Shown one piece after another: positions 47,824 to 57,250 of a DNA stretch of 61,260 nucleotides. A program made the position numbers and the translations under genes. The notes under the pieces were generated by a model that was not told where the DNA came from, did not search any database, and saw nothing but the letters and a program-made list of their open reading frames with translations. Source of the DNA: an uncultured Gemmatimonadota bacterium. Its GTDB lineage: Bacteria; Gemmatimonadota; Gemmatimonadetes; Gemmatimonadales; GWC2-71-9. Position 1 is the stretch's first letter, and the number at the start of each line of letters is the position of its first letter. Location of the stretch: the NCBI GenBank assembly GCA_946887295.1, contig CAMPKP010000005.1, positions 1 through 61,260 on the forward strand, in the 5' to 3' direction.

Positions 47824-50652
47824 TCAGGTGGTGGGTTGGTGCGCCGGCGAGGCGGGCTGGGGCGAGTCCCGGAGAGCGTCGCGCAGACTCCTTCGAGAGC
47901 TGATGCCGAGCTTGGTGAATACCTTGCGCAGATGGTACTCGGCGGTGCGGGAGCTGATGAAGAGCTGGGCCCCGATCTCGGGGTTGGTGCGTCCCTGGGC
48001 CGCGAGCCGGGCGACCAGCGCCTCCTGGGCGGTGAGCACGTCGCGGGATTCGGCCGTGCGCTTGCGCACCGTCTGGCCGGTGGCCCGCAGCTCGCCCCTG
48101 GCACGCTCGGCAAAGGCTTCGGCCCCGATCCGGCCGAGCATCTCGTAGGCGATCCGCAGTTGCTCCCGTGCGTCGACGCGCCGATTCTCGCGACGCAGCC
48201 ACTCGCCGTACACCAGATGCGCCCGGGCGAGGTGCACCACGATCCGACAGCGCTCGAGCCGCTCCAGTGCCTCGTGGTACAGGGCATCGGCCGCCCGGCC
48301 CTCCTCGAGGAGCGCGCTCGATCGGGCGAGGGTGCCAAGGGCCCAGTCCGTGCCCGCGGCGCGGGCCCGTTCCTCCAGTTGCCGAAGGGCGCCGGCCGCC
48401 ACATCGTGGGCGCCGCTGCGGACACCCGCCTCGACCAGCTCGACCAGGGACCAGCCGAAGAAGCCCAGGTCGTCGTGGTCGCAGGCCTGCCGGGCGCCGG
48501 CGAGGGCGGCCTCGTAGCGGCCGAGTCCGTTGTAGAGCACCGCGGTCGCATATCCGGCCAGGCCGAGCGCCCTGCCTTCGCCCCTGGTGTTCGCCTCCTT
48601 GACGCCGGCCTGGATCAGCCTCAGTGCCGGGCCTTCATCGCCGCGCCAGGCGGCGAGTGCCAGTGAGGTGTAGCTGAGGGGCGCGTTGCCGGTGGCGTCA
48701 GTGATCGAGTCGGCCTCCTGGATCAGCGCGGAGGCAGCCGCGAACTCTCCGGCATGGACGTGCACGCCCGCGCGGTAGCTCAGCGCGATGGGAAGGGTGG
48801 CGAGCGCGCCGGCCTCACGAGCGAGCCGGACGGCCTGCGTAGCCAGCTCGTGCCATGACTCGTCGTCCCACAGGTCGGCTGCCAGGGGCTCGGGCGCCAC
48901 GGGGCACGCCGTCCACAGCCAGCGAATGATGCCGTCTTTGCTGCGTCCGGCCTGTTCTCGAAACGAGTGCAGCGCCCGCCTCAGGGGCTCGACTCCCGCC
49001 CTGTAGCCATCGGCGAACCGCGTCGCCAGACCGTCGAGGAGGAGGTCCGTAGAGCGGGAAGGCTCAGGTCCCGGCGGAGCGGCGCGAGCGGCCTCCGCGA
49101 TCCGTACTCCGTCCCGGGCGCCAAGGCGACCGACGAAGATCTCCGCTGCCAACGCCTCGACGTAGGTCTCGCGGGCGAGCCCGGCATGGAGAGCTTCGAG
49201 CCGCCTGGCCGCATCGAGCAGCAACGACGGAGCGTCGCTCCCTCGCCTCCGGGCAAACACGATGTGAGCGCGCATGCGGGCCAGTCGAGCGCGCTGAAGC
49301 TCATCCAACGGGCCGATCTCCGCGGCAGCAAGGAGCTCGTAGGCCTCATTGGCGGCCCCGGCCTCGAACTTCGCCTGCGCCGCAGCCAGTGCTCGGGCTC
49401 CGCGCCGGGCGGGATCGGGCGTCAGGCCGGTCGCCCGCTCGAGAAAGGCGGCAGCCGCCGCCACGCCACCACGGCCCTGTGCTCGATCGGCCGACCGTTC
49501 CAGCTCGCCGGCCACGCTCTCGTCCGGCCCGAGCGCTGCCTGGGCGCGATGCCACGCCCGGCGATCGGGGTCGGTGCCCGGATCGGTCACCTCGGCCAGC
49601 GCTCGATGTATCTCCTGCCGCTCTCGGACCTCCGCCGCGCGGTACGCCGCCGAGCGCGCCAGCGGATGACGGAAACGGACCCGGGTGCCGAGCTCGATCA
49701 GCCCGTCGGCCTCGGCCGGCGCGGCTGCTTCTGCGCCGATCCCGAGCGCCTCGGCCGCCCGCCACAGCAGGGTCACGTCGCCCACCGGCTCCGCCGCCGC
49801 CGCCAGCAGGAGCCGCTGGGTCTGGACCGGAAGCGCCCGGACCCGCCGGAGAAAGCTCTGCTCGATGAGGTTCGCCACCGGGCGCGCGTCGGGACGGCCG
49901 AACCCGCCCGCCAGCTCCGCTGCGGTCAACCCCTTGGGCAGCTCCAGCAACGCCAGGGGGTTTCCATGCGACTCGGCGACGACACGATCGCGAACCCGTT
50001 CGTCCAGCCGCCCCGGGGTCGCCGAGTCCAGCAGGGCGCGGGCATCCGCGTCGCTCAAGCCCCCGACCACCATCACTGGAAGGCTCCCCAATTCCTGGTC
50101 CTCGCTCCGGTCCCGCACGGCGAAAACCATGGCCACCGATTCCGCCAGGAGCCGCCGGGCCACAAACCCGAGAACCTGGGCCGAAGCCCGATCGAGCCAC
50201 TGCGCGTCATCCACCACGCAGACCAGGGGTCGCTCCTCGGCTACCTCGGAGAGGAGGCTCAGCACAGCCAGACCGACCAGAAAGCGATCCGTGGCCGCAC
50301 CGGCCCTGAGGCCGAAGGCCGTGCCAAGCGCATCGCGCTGCGGGCCCGGCAGATGCGCCGCGTGGCTCAGCACCGGCGCGCTGAGCTGATGAACGCCGGC
50401 GAACGCGAGCTCCATCTCGGACTCGACTCCCGCAGCCCGCGCGATCCGACATCCTGAGGCATTGGCTACCAGATACTCCAGCAGGGCTGTCTTGCCGACG
50501 CCAGCCTCACCCCGCAGGACCAGCACCCGACTCTGCCCCCTTCGCAGGTCCTCGAGCAGCTGATTCAGCGATTCGCACTCGCTACGCCGGCCGCGCAGTT
50601 GTGTTCCATGATGCGGATTGGACATACCCACCGTCACCGGCCGCGCATTCAT
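47824..50652 (-). CDS. LAL-type LuxR regulator with AAA ATPase domain
   Basis: A 942-residue regulator (MSNPHHG at 50625 is an alternative start). It has a P-loop at 48-55 (GEAGVGKT), Walker B near 145 (LVCVVDDAQWLD), long helical repeats (about 400-850, tetratricopeptide-like, rich in Ala/Glu/Arg), and a C-terminal LuxR helix-turn-helix (about 875-930) with LTAQEALVARLAAQGRTNPEIGAQ and FTKLGISSRRSL. Large ATP-dependent LuxR regulators of this type often control degradation or secondary-metabolite genes. The upstream FAD hydroxylase and downstream hydrolase operon are on the same strand and are candidate targets; this is inference. Confidence 0.92.
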   Translation of the reverse strand: MNARPVTVGMSNPHHGTQLRGRRSECESLNQLLEDLRRGQSRVLVLRGEAGVGKTALLEYLVANASGCRIARAAGVESEMELAFAGVHQLSAPVLSHAAHLPGPQRDALGTAFGLRAGAATDRFLVGLAVLSLLSEVAEERPLVCVVDDAQWLDRASAQVLGFVARRLLAESVAMVFAVRDRSEDQELGSLPVMVVGGLSDADARALLDSATPGRLDERVRDRVVAESHGNPLALLELPKGLTAAELAGGFGRPDARPVANLIEQSFLRRVRALPVQTQRLLLAAAAEPVGDVTLLWRAAEALGIGAEAAAPAEADGLIELGTRVRFRHPLARSAAYRAAEVRERQEIHRALAEVTDPGTDPDRRAWHRAQAALGPDESVAGELERSADRAQGRGGVAAAAAFLERATGLTPDPARRGARALAAAQAKFEAGAANEAYELLAAAEIGPLDELQRARLARMRAHIVFARRRGSDAPSLLLDAARRLEALHAGLARETYVEALAAEIFVGRLGARDGVRIAEAARAAPPGPEPSRSTDLLLDGLATRFADGYRAGVEPLRRALHSFREQAGRSKDGIIRWLWTACPVAPEPLAADLWDDESWHELATQAVRLAREAGALATLPIALSYRAGVHVHAGEFAAASALIQEADSITDATGNAPLSYTSLALAAWRGDEGPALRLIQAGVKEANTRGEGRALGLAGYATAVLYNGLGRYEAALAGARQACDHDDLGFFGWSLVELVEAGVRSGAHDVAAGALRQLEERARAAGTDWALGTLARSSALLEEGRAADALYHEALERLERCRIVVHLARAHLVYGEWLRRENRRVDAREQLRIAYEMLGRIGAEAFAERARGELRATGQTVRKRTAESRDVLTAQEALVARLAAQGRTNPEIGAQLFISSRTAEYHLRKVFTKLGISSRRSLRDALRDSPQPASPAHQPTT

Positions 50653-50758
50653 GCCGGGTTTGCCGGCTCGAATGCTCGACTTTGCCTGTAGTTTGCCCGC
50701 ACAAAGGGCGAAGTTCGTCCGGGCCGGTCAATGGGACACCTACCTGACGCTCGCCGCG

Positions 50759-52438
50759 CTACCTGCCGGCCGTGCCGCTCCGGAGCCACCGGTCGAGGAA
50801 CATCGTCACGGAGCCGAGGTCGCGTCCGGCGCACCGGAAGCCAACGTGACCATCGGGCCGCACCAGATATTGGGCGCTGTCCTGCGTGCCGCCGACACCC
50901 AGTCGCGATAGCACCTCACCACCGGTATCGACCAGTGCGCCGGGGAACGAGCGTGCCGTCAGGTAATGGATGACAACCACCCCCGAGTGTCGGGCAGTGA
51001 TTGCGGCGGTCTTGGACTGGTCCCAACCATCGAGCGCCCCACAAAGAAGGAGATGCAGGCTCGGGCCGGCAAGTTCCTGCTGGAGATACGTTTGGCGCCC
51101 GTCGTGCTGGATCTTCGCGTCCGGGAGCCGATCTCCCGCCCTCGGGCCAACCTGAAGCCGTGGCTCGCCCTCGGCGACCGCGGGGCTGTTCCGATATCGA
51201 ATCCCGAGCTGCGACACCAGATGAAACCCGTACGCACGGAGCCGCCGCGATGCGAAGATACGAGGTACTACGCGTGCGGCCACGAGGCGGCGGAACCATG
51301 CGGCGGGTCGACCTCCCGAGATGGCCCGGGTGAACAGGGTGAACGCGCGATCGGTGTACCGAAGCAGCCGATGCCCGACCGGCCAGCGCTCCGCCTCATA
51401 GGAATCGAGCAGTGCATCGATCGCCTTTCCCTGGACGACGAGCGCCAGCTTCCAGGCGAGGTTCCAGGCGTCCTGAATGCCCGTATTCATTCCCTGTCCG
51501 CCGACCGGACTGTGAATGTGCGCCGCGTCGCCCGCGAGGAAAGTGCGGCCGGCACGGTAGTGCTTGGCCTGGCGATGATGCAGCCGGAAGTGACTGAGCC
51601 ACGCCGGATCGCGCAGGACGAGTCCTCCCCCCGTCGCATCATCCACGACCTTCTGGAGCTCCTCCAGCGAAAGCTCGTCCGTGTCGGTGGAGACTTCTGC
51701 ATCCGGCGGAGCTGTCCGCTCGTGACCTCCTCCGAACCTTCGGCCGCTCCCACCGCCGGAGGCGGCGATGACCCGCCACGTCGTCGGGCGTCCCAGCGGA
51801 AAGAACACCGCCACACCACGTCGCAGGGCGAACGAATGAAGTGCGTCGCGCTCGAGCGGGCCATCGACCTCGACGTCTCCAAGCATGAAGTCCTGGAGAT
51901 ACGCGGCGCCCTCGAAGGGGATGCCTGCCCGCTTCCGAATCGTACTGTGAGCCCCGTCGCATCCGGCGAGGTAGCGCACGCGGAGCACTTCCTCCTTGCC
52001 GTCGCGGGAACGAAGGAGACAACGCACGCAGTCCGGCTCCGGCACATGGTCGAGCAACTCGACGCCGCGTTCGATCACCACCCCGATCGACGCGAGGTAA
52101 TCGCCGAGCACGGCTTCGGTCTCGGCTTGCGAGACGAACAGGATGAACGGGAAGCGAGTGTCCGTCCTGCCGAAGTCGCCCAGGCGTACCAGGGCGGCTC
52201 GTCTGATGTCGAGATGAATGAAGAGACGAGCGCTGACGTTGCCCCGTCGGACCAGCTCCTCTCCGAGTCCGAGGCTCTGGAGTATTTCCAGACTGCGGGC
52301 CTGCACCGCGAGCGCACGCGATTCGTGGGCGCGGTCGACCGCGCGGTCGATCACTCGGAACTGCACGTCAAACCGGGAAAGCCCGGCCGCGAGCGTCAGC
52401 CCGGTGGGGCCGGCACCCACGATCAGCGCATCCAGCAT
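50759..52438 (-). CDS. FAD-dependent aromatic hydroxylase-like oxidoreductase (PheA/TfdB type)
   Basis: A 559-residue flavoprotein from the ATG at 52438 (GGAGG site). The dinucleotide fold VGAGPTGLTLAAGL is at residues 7-20, the DG fingerprint at CDGAHSTIRKRAG, and the FAD-contacting GDAAHIHSPVGGQGMNTG near 290. The C-terminal domain (about 400-559) is the thioredoxin-like fold of phenol and anthracycline hydroxylases. Such enzymes add oxygen to aromatic rings using NAD(P)H. It precedes the LAL regulator by 106 bp on the same strand, suggesting a regulated pair; the substrate is not visible. Confidence 0.92.
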   Translation of the reverse strand: MLDALIVGAGPTGLTLAAGLSRFDVQFRVIDRAVDRAHESRALAVQARSLEILQSLGLGEELVRRGNVSARLFIHLDIRRAALVRLGDFGRTDTRFPFILFVSQAETEAVLGDYLASIGVVIERGVELLDHVPEPDCVRCLLRSRDGKEEVLRVRYLAGCDGAHSTIRKRAGIPFEGAAYLQDFMLGDVEVDGPLERDALHSFALRRGVAVFFPLGRPTTWRVIAASGGGSGRRFGGGHERTAPPDAEVSTDTDELSLEELQKVVDDATGGGLVLRDPAWLSHFRLHHRQAKHYRAGRTFLAGDAAHIHSPVGGQGMNTGIQDAWNLAWKLALVVQGKAIDALLDSYEAERWPVGHRLLRYTDRAFTLFTRAISGGRPAAWFRRLVAARVVPRIFASRRLRAYGFHLVSQLGIRYRNSPAVAEGEPRLQVGPRAGDRLPDAKIQHDGRQTYLQQELAGPSLHLLLCGALDGWDQSKTAAITARHSGVVVIHYLTARSFPGALVDTGGEVLSRLGVGGTQDSAQYLVRPDGHVGFRCAGRDLGSVTMFLDRWLRSGTAGR

Positions 52439-52556
52439 CGTCGCCTCCGCACGCCCTGGGCTACTTCGAACATACCATATCGCGCGAGCGGCCTGGTTCG
52501 TCGATCCGGGCTCGGGACCAGGGCATCGTGGAGGGGCAGGATCACAAACATGAGAA

Positions 52557-52584
52557 CCCCGCGAGCGCCGAAGCACTCGCGGGG
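52557..52584 (-). terminator. Terminator of the tRNA-Ile gene, with UUCG tetraloop
   Basis: On the minus strand CCCCGCGAGTGC, TTCG, GCGCTCGCGGGG form a 12-bp stem (one wobble) closed by the very stable C(UUCG)G loop, then TTCTCATGTTT. It lies 16 bp after the tRNA 3' end. Confidence 0.85.
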
Positions 52585-52600
52585 TGCGGAGATAACGGAA

Positions 52601-52674
<74 letters not shown>

Positions 52675-52688
52675 TTCGTGGAAGCGTG

Positions 52689-52717
52689 AATATAGTCGGT
52701 CGGGGACGCCTTGGCAC
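52689..52717 (-). promoter_or_regulatory. Promoter of the tRNA-Ile gene
   Basis: On the minus strand GTGCCA (52717-52712), 17 bp, then TATATT (52694-52689), placing a transcript start about 8 nt upstream of the mature tRNA. Confidence 0.5.
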
Positions 52718-52746
52718 CGGCCCGGCGCCCCCGCCGTCACGCCGTC

Positions 52747-52965
52747 TCACTCCTTCTCCTCGTCCTCGTCGAAGTCCTCGAACTCCTCGAGATCCTCGTC
52801 GTCGAAGTCGTCGTCGTCCTCCAGATCGTCCTCGTCGTCCAGGTCCTCGTCCTCGTCCTCGTCGTCGTCGAAGGTGAATCCGTCGTCCTCGAATTCCTCG
52901 TCGTCATCGAACTTCCGACGCAGCTCCGAGTCGAGGGTCTCCACCGACGCTTCCCAGGCCGACAT
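52747..52965 (-). CDS. Very acidic small protein downstream of typA
   Basis: A 72-residue protein from the ATG at 52965, chosen for its GGAGGA site; an ATG at 53001, two bases after the typA stop, would give 84 residues. After the helix MSAWEASVETLDSELRRKF almost every residue is Asp or Glu, with periodic Phe and Leu (for example EDDDDFDDEDLEEFEDF). Such tails bind basic partners such as ribosomal proteins, histone-like proteins or metal ions. The position behind typA, a ribosome-associated GTPase, makes a ribosome-linked role tempting but unproven. I do not recognise the family. Confidence 0.78.
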   Translation of the reverse strand: MSAWEASVETLDSELRRKFDDDEEFEDDGFTFDDDEDEDEDLDDEDDLEDDDDFDDEDLEEFEDFDEDEEKE

Positions 52966-53003
52966 GATGTCCTCCGCCAACAGTGAGTGTGATCCCGACA
53001 TCT

Positions 53004-54848
53004 TCAGGACGCATCCGCCACCCGGGCGGCCCGGGCGGCCTTCTTGCGGTCGTTCGCCGTGAGGACCCGCTTGCGCAGCCGGATCGTCTTCGGCGTGATC
53101 TCGATCAGCTCGTCCTCCTCGATGTACTCGAGAGCGTACTCGAGGGTGATCTGCCTGGGCGGCTCGAGGATCACGTTCTCGTCGGAAGCCGTCGTCCGCA
53201 TGTTCGTCAGCTTCTTTTCCTTGGTGACGTTCACGTCGAGGTCGCCGGGCCGGGAGTTCTCGCCCGCGATCATCCCCTCGTAGACCAGGTCGCCCGGCGT
53301 GACGAACATCTGGGCCCGCTCCTGGAGGTTCCCGAGCGCGAAGGCCACCACGCTGCCCTCGCGGTCGGCCACCAGGACGCCCCGCTTCCGGCCCGCGAGC
53401 GGGCCGGCCCAGGGACCGTAATCCAGGAAGCGGTGGTGCATGATGCCGGTGCCCCGGGTGTCCGTGAGGAACTCGGAGCGGTACCCGAAGAGTCCGCGCG
53501 CCGGGATGCGGAAGGTGAGCCGGACCATGCCCTGCCCCGGGTTCCGCATCTCGGTCATCTCGCTCCGGCGGGGGCCCAGCTTCTCCATCACCACCCCCAT
53601 GTACTCCTCGGGCACGTCCACCGTGAGCTCCTCGTACGGCTCCAGCCGCTCGCCGTCTTCGCCCAGCTTGGTGATGACCCGCGGTCGCGAGACCTGGAAC
53701 TCGTACCCCTCGCGGCGCATCGTCTCCATCAGGATGCCGAGGTGGAGCTCGCCGCGGCCCGAGACGGTGTGGGTGTCGGGGCTGTCCGTCTCCTCCACCC
53801 GCAGGGCCACGTTCCGCTCCAGCTCGCGGTAGAGCCGGTCCTTGAGCTGGCGGCTGGTGACGTACTTCCCTTCCCGGCCGGCGAAGGGACCGTTGTTCAC
53901 GATGACGTCCACCGAGATCGTCGGCTCCTCGACCGCGATGCCGGCCAACCGCTCCAGCCGCTCCACCGAGGTGAACGTCCGCCCGATCTCGATGGTCTCG
54001 AAGCCCGACAGCGCGACGATGTCGCCCGCCGCCGCTTCCGTCACCTCGACCCGGCTGAGCCCGTCGAAGGTGTACAACCGGGTGACCCGGTTCCGCTCGA
54101 ACCCTTCGTCCTGCACCAGGCCCGGCTCGCCCAGCGGCAGGAGCGCCACCTGGTCGCCGACCTTCACCCGGCCCCGCTCGATCCGGCCGATGGCGATCCG
54201 GCCCAGGAAGCTGGAGAAGTCCAGGGTGGACACCAGCATCTGGAACGGGCCCTCGGGATCGCCCTTCGGCTCGGGCACGTAGTCGAGGATCGAACGGAAC
54301 AGCGGCTCGAGATCGGTGCCGGGCCGCTCCAGATCGGTGGTGGCGGTGCCGGCCCGGCTCGACGTATAGAGGAAAGGGGCGTCGAGCTGCTCGTGGGTGG
54401 CCTCGAGGTCGATGAAGAGGCCCAGCACCTCGTCGTGCACCCGGAGCGGCTCGGCGTCGGACCGGTCGATCTTGTTGATCGCGACGATCGGCCTGAGGCC
54501 GAGCGCCAGCGCCTTCCGGGTGACGAACCTGGTCTGCGGCATCGGTCCCTCCGCCGCGTCCACCAGAATGAGCACGCCGTCCACCATCCGGAGGATCCGT
54601 TCCACCTCGCCGCCGAAGTCCGCGTGGCCCGGGGTATCCACGATGTTGATCTTGGTTCCCTGCCAGCGCACCGCGGTGTTCTTGGCGAGGATGGTGATGC
54701 CCCGCTCCCGCTCCAGCGGGTTCGAGTCCATCACCCGCTCCTCCACCTGCTGGCCGGCACGGAACGCCCCCGCCTGCCGCAGCATCTGATCCACCAGAGT
54801 GGTCTTGCCGTGGTCGACGTGAGCGATGATGGCGAGGTTGCGGATCAA
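53004..54848 (-). CDS. typA: Translational GTPase TypA/BipA
   Basis: A 614-residue GTPase that binds the ribosome and supports 50S maturation and stress adaptation. G1 is [10 protein letters not shown] (residues about 9-18), G3 [15 protein letters not shown]4 [11 protein letters not shown]-like domains II, III and V follow, with the BipA-specific C-terminal block ([24 protein letters not shown]). The start is TTG at 54848 with AGGA upstream, in place of ATG. A very good promoter (54914-54942) lies 65 bp upstream. A small acidic protein follows on the same transcript. Confidence 0.96.
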   Translation of the reverse strand: MIRNLAIIAHVDHGKTTLVDQMLRQAGAFRAGQQVEERVMDSNPLERERGITILAKNTAVRWQGTKINIVDTPGHADFGGEVERILRMVDGVLILVDAAEGPMPQTRFVTRKALALGLRPIVAINKIDRSDAEPLRVHDEVLGLFIDLEATHEQLDAPFLYTSSRAGTATTDLERPGTDLEPLFRSILDYVPEPKGDPEGPFQMLVSTLDFSSFLGRIAIGRIERGRVKVGDQVALLPLGEPGLVQDEGFERNRVTRLYTFDGLSRVEVTEAAAGDIVALSGFETIEIGRTFTSVERLERLAGIAVEEPTISVDVIVNNGPFAGREGKYVTSRQLKDRLYRELERNVALRVEETDSPDTHTVSGRGELHLGILMETMRREGYEFQVSRPRVITKLGEDGERLEPYEELTVDVPEEYMGVVMEKLGPRRSEMTEMRNPGQGMVRLTFRIPARGLFGYRSEFLTDTRGTGIMHHRFLDYGPWAGPLAGRKRGVLVADREGSVVAFALGNLQERAQMFVTPGDLVYEGMIAGENSRPGDLDVNVTKEKKLTNMRTTASDENVILEPPRQITLEYALEYIEEDELIEITPKTIRLRKRVLTANDRKKAARAARVADAS

Positions 54849-54913
54849 CGGGATTCCTAGGACTCCACCGGGTTAGAACGGTTGAGGCCCGGACCCCGGG
54901 CCTCCGGGGCGCA

Positions 54914-54942
54914 TATATAGACAACGCCCTCGGATGCCGCAA
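54914..54942 (-). promoter_or_regulatory. Promoter for typA
   Basis: On the minus strand TTGCGG (54942-54937), 17 bp, then TATATA (54919-54914); AT-rich in a GC-rich setting. Leader about 60 nt. Confidence 0.6.
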
Positions 54943-54981
54943 GAGAGTGCAAGACCGCGGCGCCGGCCCCCTGCCGGCCCC

Positions 54982-55911
54982 TCAGTGAGCGTGCCCGGGG
55001 TGGTGCTGGTGGCCCCGGTGGCCCAAGGGGGGAGCGACGGCCGTCTCCCGATCGTCGTCGCACCCTTCGCAGCCGTGCTCGACCTCGAGCTGGATGGTGA
55101 CGTGGCCGATCCCCATCCGTGCCATCTCGGCCCGGATCTCGTCCAGAACTCCCGGGTGGGCTTCGAGATCGGGCACCACGGCGTGCCCGCTCATCGCCAC
55201 CATCCCGCTGGCGACGGTCCAGACGTGCAGATCGTGGACGGCCGCGACGCCGGGCACGGCCAGCATCCGGCGCTGCACCTCCGGCAGCGAGACGTGGCGC
55301 GGCACCGATTCGAGCAGGATGGCGGTGCTCTCGCGGAGGAGCCGCGCGGCCCCCACCAGGATGAGGAGGGACAGGAGAATGGAGACGATGGGGTCGGCAA
55401 TGGTCCAGCCGGTGAGCGCGATGATCCCCGCTGCGGCGACCGCGCCGACCGAGCCGAGCGCGTCCCCCAGCACATGGAGGTACGCGCCCCTGACGTTGAG
55501 GCTGCCCTCGCGGGCGGAGTGGAGCACCGCGAGGCTCGCCAGGTTCACCACCAGTCCGGCGAGGGCGATGGCCAGGAAGAGCCCGGTGCGGACCGGCTGC
55601 GGATCCTGGATACGCTGGACCGCCTCGATCACGACCCATGCGGCGATGCCGAAGAGCGCGACGCCGTTGATCAGGGCGGCGAGGATCTCCCACCGCAGGT
55701 AGCCGTAGGTCTTGCTGTCATCGCGGGGCCGCTGGGCGATCCAGGCCGTGAGCAGCGACAGCGTGAGCGCGCCCACGTCGGTGAGCATGTGCCCGGCGTC
55801 CGCCAGCAGCGCGAGCGAGCCCGCCACCCACCCGCCCACCGCCTCCACGACCATGAAGGCCGTGGTGAGGACGAGGACCCACTTGAGCCGGGGGAGGGTC
55901 GAGGTGGCCAT
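54982..55911 (-). CDS. Cation diffusion facilitator metal exporter
   Basis: A 309-residue inner-membrane protein with six helices and a cytosolic C-terminal domain. The two membrane HxxxD zinc sites are visible as HMLTDVGAL in helix II and HVLGDALGS in helix V, the pair that selects Zn/Co/Cd in CzcD-like members. The C-terminal metal-sensing domain ends with an unusually His-rich tail (LGHRGHQHHPGHAH) where many members place histidines in the cytosolic loop between helices IV and V. That loop here lacks histidines, so the metal buffer has apparently moved to the tail. It lies 9 bp upstream of the hisD stop on the same strand. Confidence 0.92.
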   Translation of the reverse strand: MATSTLPRLKWVLVLTTAFMVVEAVGGWVAGSLALLADAGHMLTDVGALTLSLLTAWIAQRPRDDSKTYGYLRWEILAALINGVALFGIAAWVVIEAVQRIQDPQPVRTGLFLAIALAGLVVNLASLAVLHSAREGSLNVRGAYLHVLGDALGSVGAVAAAGIIALTGWTIADPIVSILLSLLILVGAARLLRESTAILLESVPRHVSLPEVQRRMLAVPGVAAVHDLHVWTVASGMVAMSGHAVVPDLEAHPGVLDEIRAEMARMGIGHVTIQLEVEHGCEGCDDDRETAVAPPLGHRGHQHHPGHAH

Positions 55912-55920
55912 GCCCGTATC

Positions 55921-57204
55921 CTAGTCGGCTCCCACGCCCCGCGCCTTCACCGCCTCCGCATGTCCGTGCAGACCCTCGGCCCGGGCCAGCGCGATGATCG
56001 CGTCCGCGTCGGCGGCGAGGCGCCGGGCCGAGTACCGGATGACGCTGGTGCGCTTGACGAAGTCGTAGACGCCGAGCGGGGAGGCGTATCGCGCGGTGCC
56101 GCCGGTGGGAAGGACATGACTCGGCCCGGCCAGGTAGTCGCCGACCGGCTCGGGGGTCTGGTCGCCGAGGAAAATGGCTCCGGCGTGGCGAATCCCGGTA
56201 GCGATCCGCTCCGCCCCCTCGGCCAGGATCTCCAGATGCTCCGGGGCGCGCCGGTTGGCCACCTCGATCGCCTCCCGCATCGAGGGCACCACGATCACCA
56301 GGCCGTTCCGCTCCAGGGCGGTCCGGGCGATGGCGGCACGGGGGGCGCCCGCCAGCGCCTGCTCGAGCGCGGCCGGGATGGCATCGGCCACCGCCGCGTC
56401 GGTGGTGACACACCAGCTGGTGGCGTCCTCGTCGTGCTCGGCCTGCGCGATCAGGTCGGCCGCGATCCGGGCCGGCGACGCGCCGCCGTCGGCGATGATC
56501 AGGATCTCCGTGGGCCCCGCGATCATGTCGATCCCCACCTGCCCCACCACCTGCCGCTTCGCCTCCGCCACCCAGCGGTTCCCCGGCCCCACGATCTTGT
56601 CCACCCGGGGCACCGTGCGGGTTCCGAAGGCCAGCGCCGCCACCGCCTGGGCGCCGCCGATGCGGAACATGCGGGTGACGCCGGAAAGGGCGCAGGCGGC
56701 GAGCACGACGTCGGTCACCCCCTGGGGCGGCACCACCGCCACGATCTCCCGCACTCCCGCGACCAGGGCCGGCACCGCGTTCATCACCACCGACGAGGGG
56801 TAGGACGCCTTCCCGCCCGGCACGTAGAGCCCCACCCGATCCAGCGGCGTCACCTTCATCCCGACCACGCTGCCGTCCTCGCCCTCGAGCCGGAATCCCT
56901 CCTCCCGCTGGTGCCCGTGGTACTCCCGCACCCGGTCCACCGCCCTGGCGAGCGCGGATCGGAGCCCCGGCTCCACACGCTCGAGTGCGCTCTGCCACCC
57001 GGCGGGATGGAGCTCCCACTCGGAGGGGGCGAGGTCCACGCCGTCGAAGCGCCTGGTATACTCCCCGATCGCCTCGTCGCCGCGCAGCTGGACGTCGTCG
57101 AGGATCGCGGCGACCGCCTCCCGGGTGGCGGGATCGCTGCCGGCCCGCCGGGGCAGCAGCGGGTCGAGCGCCTCGAACGGGGGCACCGCAATCCGGCGGA
57201 TCAT
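55921..57204 (-). CDS. hisD: Histidinol dehydrogenase
   Basis: A 427-residue zinc enzyme that oxidises L-histidinol to histidine in two NAD-dependent steps, the last stage of histidine synthesis. The family motifs are intact: GLYVPGGKASYPSSVVMN, VDKIVGPGNRWVAEAK, GIDMIAGPTEI, AQAEHDEDA (zinc ligands) and APEHLE. Start at the ATG at 57204. It is transcribed away from the CNNM gene with a 46-bp gap. A second histidine gene, hisZ, begins at 60692, so histidine genes are spread with unrelated ones between. Confidence 0.96.
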   Translation of the reverse strand: MIRRIAVPPFEALDPLLPRRAGSDPATREAVAAILDDVQLRGDEAIGEYTRRFDGVDLAPSEWELHPAGWQSALERVEPGLRSALARAVDRVREYHGHQREEGFRLEGEDGSVVGMKVTPLDRVGLYVPGGKASYPSSVVMNAVPALVAGVREIVAVVPPQGVTDVVLAACALSGVTRMFRIGGAQAVAALAFGTRTVPRVDKIVGPGNRWVAEAKRQVVGQVGIDMIAGPTEILIIADGGASPARIAADLIAQAEHDEDATSWCVTTDAAVADAIPAALEQALAGAPRAAIARTALERNGLVIVVPSMREAIEVANRRAPEHLEILAEGAERIATGIRHAGAIFLGDQTPEPVGDYLAGPSHVLPTGGTARYASPLGVYDFVKRTSVIRYSARRLAADADAIIALARAEGLHGHAEAVKARGVGAD

Positions 57205-57250
57205 CCCGCTGGCTCGCGGTAAAACCGCATCGGCGTTAGAGTTGAACCAT

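Noticed and set aside
52747..52920. Microsatellite-like CTCGTCGTC repeat
   Set aside because: Read on the minus strand it is an open frame of Asp/Glu codons with a ribosome site; it is coding.
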